Assembly: GCA_023091665.1 (NCBI GenBank)
Contig: JALJCQ010000026.1
Location: 1,488,001 to 1,552,000, forward strand
Source of the DNA: Pythium myriotylum
Taxonomy: Eukaryota; Oomycota; Peronosporomycetes; Pythiales; Pythiaceae
DNA: 64,000 nucleotides
Direction of reading: 5' to 3'
Numbering within the stretch: the stretch's first letter is position 1; each line of letters starts with the position of its first letter. Below, piece by piece: positions 57,026 to 64,000 of the stretch. Both the position numbers and the translations under genes were made by a program. The notes under the pieces are model-generated. The model saw only the letters and a list, made by a program, of their open reading frames with translations. It searched no databases and was not told the DNA's origin.

Positions 57026-57725
57026 GGTCTCCGCAAATAGAAGATGACGACGTGCGACACGAATAGTAATACTGAAGAGAGAGAAGAGTTCCGAGTGAGA
57101 ATATATGGAGAGAAACCGGTAGGAAACCGGTACTACCGGTATGGAATACGGCGGAATTGATGACGGTTGGGGAAGCGAGTATACAGGGATCGATGTTTTC
57201 AGCCAATGAGAGAATTTAGATTTCGATTTCAACGAATCAGAGAGGTGGAACAGAGCGGAGAAATGGCTACATGACCGCAAAAGCTGCTGGGACAAGACGT
57301 TGACGGCGGAAATGGAGGCGCTCGGCGTGGATAATCAACGGCTTTGCGGGCGGCGAGTGGCTTTGGCGAGGCGAAAACCGGCAACGGCCACTTTTGGTTT
57401 CGCGGTCGAGAACTCGGAGCTTCCGAGCGCGGTTGAGACAGGGAGAACAGGGGATTTTTGACGAGAATGACACCCACGAGCTGAGACTGTGAACGACGTC
57501 GAGTACTACAGTTGGCGTGGACGGTGATCAGCTGGACGAGAGAGTGACAATGGGGGATACTAGGATCAAACGAGAGCGAGAGGCGTTCGAGACAATGTGA
57601 ATGTATGGAGGGATTACAAGCGAGCACTAGTCCGCGACACTAAGACGACTCCCGCCTACGAATAATCAAACAGCTCTACCGAGAAGCAAACGTTCCAGCA
57701 GCCGGCTGTACACGGAGCTGTAGTG
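57026..57725. other. Intergenic region
   Basis: This is the leader and promoter region of copy 2 and the 3' flank of copy 3. It contains ACCGGT words at 57115-57141. No gene is seen. Confidence 0.45.
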
Positions 57726-59267
57726 TTAAGCCTGCACTGGGGTCTCGACTTCGACGTACTTGGGCGAGCCGGAGGTCTTCTTGCCCTTGACGAAGAGGGC
57801 TTCGATGTCTTCGAGGAGGATGCCCTTGGTCTCCGGACAGAAGTAGTACACGAACACACCAGCGCCGGTGCACGTAGCCGCGAACAAGAAGAACACGCCG
57901 TTGATGTTGAGCGACGGGAAGAGCTTGACCACCCACGTCATGCACGTGCCCATGACCCAGTTGGCCATCGTCGACAGAGAGACGGCCTTAGCACGGCAGT
58001 TAAGAGGGAAGATCTCGGCCGGGTAGATCCAGCACACGGGACCCCAGGAGATGGCGAAGTTGAAGATGAAGAAGGCCGTGCCGATGATGATGATGTAGCC
58101 CGACGCCGTGTTGCAGTCGGCCTTGGACGTGTCGCCCTTGCAGCCAGCCGTGAACGTGATGCCCGACACCAAGTGGCCCAGGATCATGCCCACGGCACCG
58201 ATCAGCAGCAGCTGACGACGACCGTACGTGTCGACCCAACGCATGGCCGGGATGGTCGAGACGAAGTTGACGATGGAGAGCGCGAGGATCGACATGATAC
58301 CGTCGCCAGCAACGTCCTTGAAGATGAGACCGCCGTAGGAGAACATGGGGTTGATGCCGGTGGCCTGCTGCAGCACCTGCAGGAACATGGCGATGAGCAC
58401 GCGCTTCAAGATAGCAGGCTTGAGAAGATCCACCCAGGTGGCTTCCTCGCCCTCCTCGGCGATCTGGTCACCAATAGCCTGGAGCTCACGGCCGACGTTC
58501 TCGGTCTGACGAAGGATCTTCAGGACCTCCTCAGCGGCATCCTTGCCCTTGTGCACGTACGTCCAACGAGGTGACTCCGGCACGCAGAAGATACCGAGCA
58601 TCACAATGATCGGAGCAGCCATGGCCACACCGTTCGTCGTACGCCAGCCGTGCTCCGTGTTCTCGACGATCTTGTTGACGATGTTGGAGAGCAAGAGACC
58701 CGTGACGATGGTCATCTGCATGAAGCCCGAGAGGAAGCCACGGAGCTCCTTGGGGGCCATCTCGGCACCGAAGATCGGCAGCGAGAACGACGAGTTGCCG
58801 ACGCCCATGCCCTGGATGATACGAGCCAGCAGCAGCGACGTGTGCTTCTGCGCCGGGTTGAAGCAGACCCACGACGTGCCGATGCAGAAGAGCACGCCGG
58901 CGTTGAAGATGGTCACGCGACGACCGAACTTGTCGGCCACCCAGCCGCCGATGAGCGCGCCGAAGATGCAGCCGATGTTGTACATCATGTTGTAGAGCAG
59001 CGTGTAGTCAAGCCAGGCGTTCGGCAGCTTGCTCGAGTCGGCCGTGCACTCGGCGTAGGTGAAGTTCTTCCAGGACTCGCCGACGCAGTAGTCGTTGATG
59101 AACGAGTCCATGACGAGCACGCCGCCCGTGACACCCTGGTCATAGCCGAAGAAGAGACCGCCGAGCGAGGCGAAGAGGCAGACGATGATGGCGTAGGTGC
59201 GCGTTCCCTCGGTGGGGGCATCGTCGAAGTCGGCGTTGTTGACGTTGATCGCGACGCCGCCGGCCAT
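57726..59267 (-). CDS. MFS sugar/hexose transporter, 513 aa (copy 3)
   Basis: From ATG 59267 (MAGGVAINVNNADFDD) it is nearly identical to copy 1 in its N-terminal two-thirds and in the leader, and differs in one block ('EEVLKILRQTENV', 'GEEATWVDLLKPAI') and at the C-terminus (ending SPKYVEVETPVQA). All sugar-porter signatures are present. Its mosaic similarity to copies 1 and 4 suggests gene conversion. Confidence 0.95.
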   Translation of the reverse strand: MAGGVAINVNNADFDDAPTEGTRTYAIIVCLFASLGGLFFGYDQGVTGGVLVMDSFINDYCVGESWKNFTYAECTADSSKLPNAWLDYTLLYNMMYNIGCIFGALIGGWVADKFGRRVTIFNAGVLFCIGTSWVCFNPAQKHTSLLLARIIQGMGVGNSSFSLPIFGAEMAPKELRGFLSGFMQMTIVTGLLLSNIVNKIVENTEHGWRTTNGVAMAAPIIVMLGIFCVPESPRWTYVHKGKDAAEEVLKILRQTENVGRELQAIGDQIAEEGEEATWVDLLKPAILKRVLIAMFLQVLQQATGINPMFSYGGLIFKDVAGDGIMSILALSIVNFVSTIPAMRWVDTYGRRQLLLIGAVGMILGHLVSGITFTAGCKGDTSKADCNTASGYIIIIGTAFFIFNFAISWGPVCWIYPAEIFPLNCRAKAVSLSTMANWVMGTCMTWVVKLFPSLNINGVFFLFAATCTGAGVFVYYFCPETKGILLEDIEALFVKGKKTSGSPKYVEVETPVQA

Positions 59268-59313
59268 GGTGGAGGACTGGTGGTTCTTCCTTGGTGGCTG
59301 AGCTCGAGAGAGG

Positions 59314-59329
59314 AAAAGGGAGAATGAGC
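59314..59329 (-). promoter_or_regulatory. Oomycete-type core promoter match, sugar transporter copy 3
   Basis: GCTCATTCTCCCTTTT, identical to the element of copy 1; it lies in the conserved leader block. Confidence 0.65.
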
Positions 59330-59773
59330 GATCTTCCAGCTCGCCGACTTTGTGAGATCCGGTGTCTTGCACGACGGTGTCCTCCAGCGTTCTGCGATCG
59401 ACGTGTTGGGCGTGGAAGGTGGATCAGAGGATCGCAAGCGGGAGAAAAAGGAAGCGATCTCCAGAGCCACGCGGCAACTGCGAGTTCGAATCGGACAGGC
59501 CAGCGTCGTTGCCCTCTGGAGATGCGTCGCGCTGCAGCTGATTGGACGTCGGAGCTCATGCTGCCAACGGCGGCGCGGTGGTTTGAAGAAGCGCGAACCA
59601 GATGCCTCGACCCTGCCATCCAACACGAGATCACTTGCCGCGGCAAGAGACAGGCCATTTGGTGTATGTTGAAGATTGGCAAGGGGTAGGGCAATCCGGC
59701 AGAAATCAAGTGGAGAGACAGGCGAGCACACTTCCCGAGTCAAGGTTGGGCACACGAGACGGGACAGGTGCTT

Positions 59774-59789
59774 GGGGGGGGGGGGGGGG
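59774..59789. repeat. G16 homopolymer
   Basis: An uninterrupted run of 16 G in the divergent promoter region; sequence length is error-prone. Confidence 0.95.
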
Positions 59790-61070
59790 TCCGAGCCACA
59801 CTGGGTATTACTATTGTGGGTGTACTACTCTGTGCCTCGGCCTGCTTGGCACTCTCTGGGAGATGCGTCGCGCGGCAGTCGCGGCTCTGCGCCGGTCTCG
59901 TGCCTCCGCTCCTGGATTTTTTTGGGATGGGCGTGGGTGAGAGGTTCCCGCCGTTTCAACGCCGCGGAATTGACAAAATGGCCATTCGCGTGCTGAAAAA
60001 CGGCAACTTGGGAGGTTTTCGAGCTTTTTGGTACAAATGGACGTGGAAAATGCCTGGAATCGGAACGAGGTCGTGTTTTTCAATTTGGTGGCTTCTTGTG
60101 GGAGGTTGTGTATGTGTAGCTCTTCAGGAGGTTGTAGTTGGTAGTAGTAGTTTGGTTGTAGGATGTTTCGTGTATGAGTCTGTGGATGACTGAGAGCGGT
60201 GGAAAGATCGCCGAGGTGTGACGAGGCTTTGCGGAGCCGGAGCCGGCACTTCGAAGTGGCCGTGGATGTGTGGAAGGAGAGCGCGAGCTCGACAATCGAT
60301 GTGTGAGGTGTGGACAGCCGAGGAGGGTCCATTGCACTTCAAGAAGCGAGCCAGCGAGCTCACCGAAGTCGCGGCAGGATGGCGATATATGCGCATGTTG
60401 CTATACCAGTACATGTCCATTTCAAAGCAGACCCTGGGTTTGAGCGAGTTGGTAGAATAGAACATCGATCAGAATCTTGGGAAGAGTGGTGTGTTGCAAA
60501 GCAGCTCGCGTTGCCGAGCGTGTGATTTGGACGTGTCAACACTAGAGCTTACGGTAACGTTGTACTGTACATTGTATCTCGTCGGCTTTGCAAGCTCGAC
60601 GTGGTCATCGCTCGTTGCGATCCATCCCACTGGATTTCTGCCTTCTGATACTTCAGAACGGATTGCGCAGCCGCGCGTGGTTTCAGTTTCGGCAGCTCGG
60701 CTCGACTGCCCAGCGACGTGTTCGTCTCCCCGTGGTGCTTGGAGTTTCCCGTCTGAAGGACGCCGAGTCATCGAGCGCGGAAACGCCGGAACTTCTCGGC
60801 CCTGGATTTCTTGAAACGCCTTGACTGCGTGCGAGCCTCTGACGACAAGTTCAGACTGCATCTGCGCGTGTTGGAGCAGCTCCAGCGCCGTTTGCCGAAA
60901 GTTTTCCGTCTCGGCACTCTCTGATTTGGATACACTTTCTCCGATTCGCTTTCCCTAAAATTGAAAAAGAAACACGGAGTTGGCGCGTTCGTGTCCAGCG
61001 AGAAACACGCAGGGAGCCTCGGAAAGGCAACCCCAATCGTGCTGGATTTCAAACGGCAGCCGGCACACCA

Positions 61071-61089
61071 CTGCTGCTGCTGCTGCTGC
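61071..61089. repeat. (CTG)n trinucleotide repeat
   Basis: Six CTG units lie about 360 bp upstream of copy 4. Confidence 0.95.
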
Positions 61090-61382
61090 AATTAGACAAG
61101 TCCACGACCTCTCGCGAGCCCTCTGGCGTCTCGACTCTGATGGTCTCTACGTGAGTCACCCTGGTCCCTTTTACAACACTCCGACCGGGGTTCGATCGGG
61201 TCAGTCTCGCCTCAGTCTCTGCTTCGTGGCAGAGTCTCTTGTCCGTCCATGGCTTTCCCGGTGCAACCACCTGTCGCCATGGTCGGCTGGACAGCAATGG
61301 AGACCTAGCCGGGTCATCGTGGATCGCCTCGTTCTCTCGATCGCCCGCTTCACGCCAGCACGGTTTCCTGGGACGCCAGAGC

Positions 61383-61398
61383 TCTCATTCTCCCTTTT
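61383..61398 (+). promoter_or_regulatory. Oomycete-type core promoter match, sugar transporter copy 4
   Basis: TCTCATTCTCCCTTTT: about 14 of 16 positions. It lies 46 nt before the ATG, in the leader block shared with copies 1 and 3. Confidence 0.6.
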
Positions 61399-61444
61399 CC
61401 TCTCTCGAGCTCAGCCACCAAGGAAGAACCACCAGTCCTCCACC

Positions 61445-62989
61445 ATGGCCGGCGGCGTCGCGATCAACGTCAACAACGCCGACTTCGACGATGCCCCCAC
61501 CGAGGGAACGCGCACCTACGCCATCATCGTCTGCCTCTTCGCCTCGCTCGGCGGTCTCTTCTTCGGCTATGACCAGGGTGTCACGGGCGGCGTGCTCGTC
61601 ATGGACTCGTTCATCAACGACTACTGCGTCGGCGAGTCCTGGAAGAACTTCACCTACGCCGAGTGCACGGCCGACTCGAGCAAGCTGCCGAACGCCTGGC
61701 TTGACTACACGCTGCTCTACAACATGATGTACAACATCGGCTGCATCTTCGGCGCGCTCATCGGCGGCTGGGTGGCCGACAAGTTCGGTCGTCGCGTGAC
61801 CATCTTCAACGCTGGCGTGCTCTTCTGCATCGGCACGTCGTGGGTCTGCTTCAACCCGGCGCAGAAGCACACGTCGCTGCTGCTGGCTCGTATCATCCAG
61901 GGCATGGGCGTCGGCAACTCGTCGTTCTCGCTGCCGATCTTCGGTGCCGAGATGGCCCCCAAGGAGCTCCGTGGCTTCCTCTCGGGCTTCATGCAGATGA
62001 CCATCGTCACGGGTCTCTTGCTCTCCAACATCGTCAACAAGATCGTCGAGAACACGGAGCACGGCTGGCGTACGACGAACGGTGTGGCCATGGCTGCTCC
62101 GATCATTGTGATGCTCGGTATCTTCTGTGTGCCGGAGTCGCCTCGTTGGACGTACGTCCACAAGGGCAAGGACGCTGCTGAGGTGGTGTTGAAGAAGCTT
62201 CGTCAGACCGAGAACGTCGGCCGTGAGCTCCAGGCTATTGGTGACCAGATCGCCGAGGAAGGCCAGGAGGCGTCGTGGAACGACATCCTGAAGCCGGCCA
62301 TCCTCAAGCGCGTGCTCATCGCCATGTTCCTGCAGGTGCTGCAGCAGGCCACCGGCATCAACCCCATGTTCTCCTACGGCGGTCTCATCTTCAAGGACGT
62401 CGCCGGCGACGGTATCATGTCGATCCTCGCGCTCTCCATCGTCAACTTCGTCTCGACCATCCCGGCCATGCGTTGGGTCGACACGTACGGTCGTCGTCAG
62501 CTGCTGCTGATCGGTGCCGTGGGCATGATCCTGGGCCACTTGGTGTCGGGCATCACGTTCACGGCTGGCTGCAAGGGCGACACGTCCAAGGCCGACTGCA
62601 ACACGGCGTCGGGCTACATCATCATCATCGGCACGGCCTTCTTCATCTTCAACTTCGCCATCTCGTGGGGACCTGTGTGCTGGATCTACCCGGCCGAGAT
62701 CTTCCCGCTCAACGTGCGAGCCAAGGCGGTGTCGCTGTCGACGATGGCCAACTGGGTCATGGGCACGTGCATGACGTGGGTGGTCAAGCTCTTCCCGTCG
62801 CTCAACATCAACGGCGTGTTCTTCTTGTTCGCGGCGACGTGCACGGGTGCTGGTGTGTTCGTGTACTACTTCTGCCCTGAGACGAAGGGCATTCTGTTGG
62901 AGGACATTGAGGCTCTGTTCGTGAAGGGCAAGAAGCCAGTGTCGTCGCCCAAGTACGTTGAGGCGGAGACCCCGCTCAACAACGCGTAA
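61445..62989 (+). CDS. MFS sugar/hexose transporter, 514 aa (copy 4, opposite orientation)
   Basis: From ATG 61445 the protein is almost identical to copy 1 apart from the last residues (SPKYVEAETPLNNA). All sugar-porter motifs are present: 'LFFGYDQGVTGG', DKFGRRVT, PESPRW, QQATGINP, DTYGRRQLLL, 'CWIYPAEIFP' and PETKGILLEDIE. An upstream frame extends to 60980, but the homologous ATG and the core-promoter element favour 61445. With copy 1 it forms a long inverted repeat about 8.2 kb apart. Confidence 0.95.
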   Translation: MAGGVAINVNNADFDDAPTEGTRTYAIIVCLFASLGGLFFGYDQGVTGGVLVMDSFINDYCVGESWKNFTYAECTADSSKLPNAWLDYTLLYNMMYNIGCIFGALIGGWVADKFGRRVTIFNAGVLFCIGTSWVCFNPAQKHTSLLLARIIQGMGVGNSSFSLPIFGAEMAPKELRGFLSGFMQMTIVTGLLLSNIVNKIVENTEHGWRTTNGVAMAAPIIVMLGIFCVPESPRWTYVHKGKDAAEVVLKKLRQTENVGRELQAIGDQIAEEGQEASWNDILKPAILKRVLIAMFLQVLQQATGINPMFSYGGLIFKDVAGDGIMSILALSIVNFVSTIPAMRWVDTYGRRQLLLIGAVGMILGHLVSGITFTAGCKGDTSKADCNTASGYIIIIGTAFFIFNFAISWGPVCWIYPAEIFPLNVRAKAVSLSTMANWVMGTCMTWVVKLFPSLNINGVFFLFAATCTGAGVFVYYFCPETKGILLEDIEALFVKGKKPVSSPKYVEAETPLNNA

Positions 62990-63535
62990 GCAAACTACCG
63001 TCCAACGCGGTCCTTCGAAACGTTCAAACAGTTCTGCTACTTGTTTGGAAAGATGAGGTGAATACATCCATTCATTCTTGACAGCTACTATGATGTTCTA
63101 GAGTATGTAATGTTGAAGTGGATGGAGTTCACACAGGGGTTATCCACAGGAATCCAAGGTGCGGTAACCAAGAAGCAACGATGGTTGTCACGGACACTGT
63201 TGTCTACCAATCACCCATAGTGGGCGCGTCTCAACTGCTGTTCTTTCCGACTCGATGTGGTTTCCCCAAAGGCAGAGGCAGCAACGCACAGCCAGACAAG
63301 CAGGCTGCTTCGAGGCCGGATACATCCATCTGTCTGCTTTTTGCCATGCGGGAGCTGCTCACCAGACGCTTTCTTCATCCTCCAACCAAGACCTCTCGCC
63401 TAACCGCAGTTATTGATGGAAGCCCGGAACTGCAACCTCCCTCGACAGGCTGCCGCGACGAGGAAGCGGTGAGGGTGACTATCCGGATAGAGCACCGGTA
63501 TCCACTGCCAGCGTCTCACCGTCGTCGTCTCACCC
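62990..63535. other. Intergenic region
   Basis: This separates copies 4 and 5 (same strand). No homology block or gene is seen. Confidence 0.4.
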
Positions 63536-63551
63536 CCTCACTATCCGATTT
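63536..63551 (+). promoter_or_regulatory. Core promoter-like element, sugar transporter copy 5
   Basis: CCTCACTATCCGATTT, about 12 of 16 consensus positions, 51 nt before the ATG at 63603. Confidence 0.4.
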
Positions 63552-63602
63552 CTCCTCTTCCCAGCAAGCCTCCAGCCCCACACAAGAAGAAGACAAGGAA
63601 CC

Positions 63603-64000
63603 ATGGCCGGAGGAGTACCAATGAATGTGGGCGGCGCCGACTTTGACGACGCCCCCACCGAGGGAACGCGCACCTACGCCATCATCGTCTGCCTTTTCGC
63701 CTCGCTCGGCGGTCTCTTCTTCGGCTATGACCAGGGTGTCACGGGCGGTGTGCTCGTCATGGACTCGTTCATCAACGACTACTGTGTTGGGGAAGACTGG
63801 AAGGGCTTCACGTACAAGCAATGTACAGCCGACTCGAGCAAGCTCCCTGGTGCCTGGCTCGACTTCACGTTGATGTACAACATGATGTACAACATCGGTT
63901 GTATTGTTGGTGCGCTCATTGGAGGCTTCGTCGCCGACAAGTTCGGCCGCCGAGTCACGATCTTCAACGCTGGCGTGCTCTTCTGCATCGGCACGTCGTG
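63603..64000 (+). CDS. MFS sugar/hexose transporter, copy 5, 3' end beyond window
   Basis: From ATG 63603 (MAGGVPMNVGGADFDD) about 132 codons are visible: 'FFGYDQGVTGG', DKFGRRVT and the start of the third helix. It is close to copies 1, 3 and 4 in the first 60 residues, then diverges (EDWKGFTYKQC versus ESWKNFTYAEC). The leader is different from the conserved block, so only the coding part is homologous. Confidence 0.93.
   Translation, partial: MAGGVPMNVGGADFDDAPTEGTRTYAIIVCLFASLGGLFFGYDQGVTGGVLVMDSFINDYCVGEDWKGFTYKQCTADSSKLPGAWLDFTLMYNMMYNIGCIVGALIGGFVADKFGRRVTIFNAGVLFCIGTS

Larger units (their letters stand above)
59268..61382. other. Intergenic region between divergent transporter genes
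   Basis: This 2.1 kb contains a G16 run at 59774-59789, a (CTG)n run at 61071-61089, and further CTGGATTTC-type motifs at 59701-59713 (minus) and 60626-60639 (plus). No gene is supported. Confidence 0.5.

Overview
The window reads as nuclear DNA of an oomycete, most likely a Peronosporales/Pythiales-type species. Coding regions are GC-rich and mostly intronless. The few introns are short (64-87 nt) with GT..AG ends. Several genes carry a match to the oomycete core promoter (Inr plus FPR, roughly GCTCATTYYNCAWTTT) 20-90 nt before the ATG. Gene content fits too: a START-FYVE-type lipid/zinc protein, a Crinkler-like N-terminal fragment, large sugar-transporter and Pmp3 families, and a Ty3/gypsy chromovirus. 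Species cannot be fixed from the sequence alone.

Layout. 1-2.5 kb (minus): partial CPA2-type cation/proton antiporter, with a full paralogue in opposite orientation at 7.2-10.1 kb; between them a tiny secreted or single-pass protein and a 764-aa multi-pass membrane protein of unknown role. 10.2-26.5 kb: mainly conserved genes (Arp4-like actin-related protein, a Pmp3 peptide, DUF1295/steroid-reductase-like enzyme, START-FYVE protein, A20/AN1 zinc-finger protein, SPX protein, prenylcysteine-methylesterase-like hydrolase, short-chain dehydrogenase), plus a CRN-like fragment and a CobW-type metallochaperone GTPase. 26.6-39.1 kb: two atypical Pmp3-like genes, a POT/PTR transporter, a copper P1B-ATPase, a 3.6-kb gene-poor stretch with a diverged tandem duplication and tandem palindromes, and an APC amino-acid permease. 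39.5-50.4 kb: three Pmp3 genes; the last two are split by a nested retroelement block. 51.7-64 kb: five hexose-transporter genes of the MFS sugar porter family (three minus, then two plus, the last cut by the window edge).

Most genes serve membrane transport or membrane physiology: antiporters, Pmp3 proteolipids, peptide/nitrate, copper, amino acid and sugar transport. There is no sign that they form one pathway; the pattern is local family expansion by duplication.

The most interesting structure is at 40782-49318. A 15-bp direct repeat brackets a non-LTR-retrotransposon-derived element. Its 5' end has tRNA-like A and B boxes, and its only ORF is the zinc-knuckle plus RNase-H-like tail of a LINE polyprotein with most catalytic acids replaced. 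Into that ORF a full-length chromovirus (40919-47289) has inserted, with a GAAGG 5-bp target duplication, two LTRs of 410 bp that look identical, and open gag and pol frames. Other points worth a look are six Pmp3-family genes sharing one intron position, a block of near-identical sugar-transporter coding sequence in inverted orientation, and a 60-bp tandem repeat whose unit carries a 30-bp palindrome.
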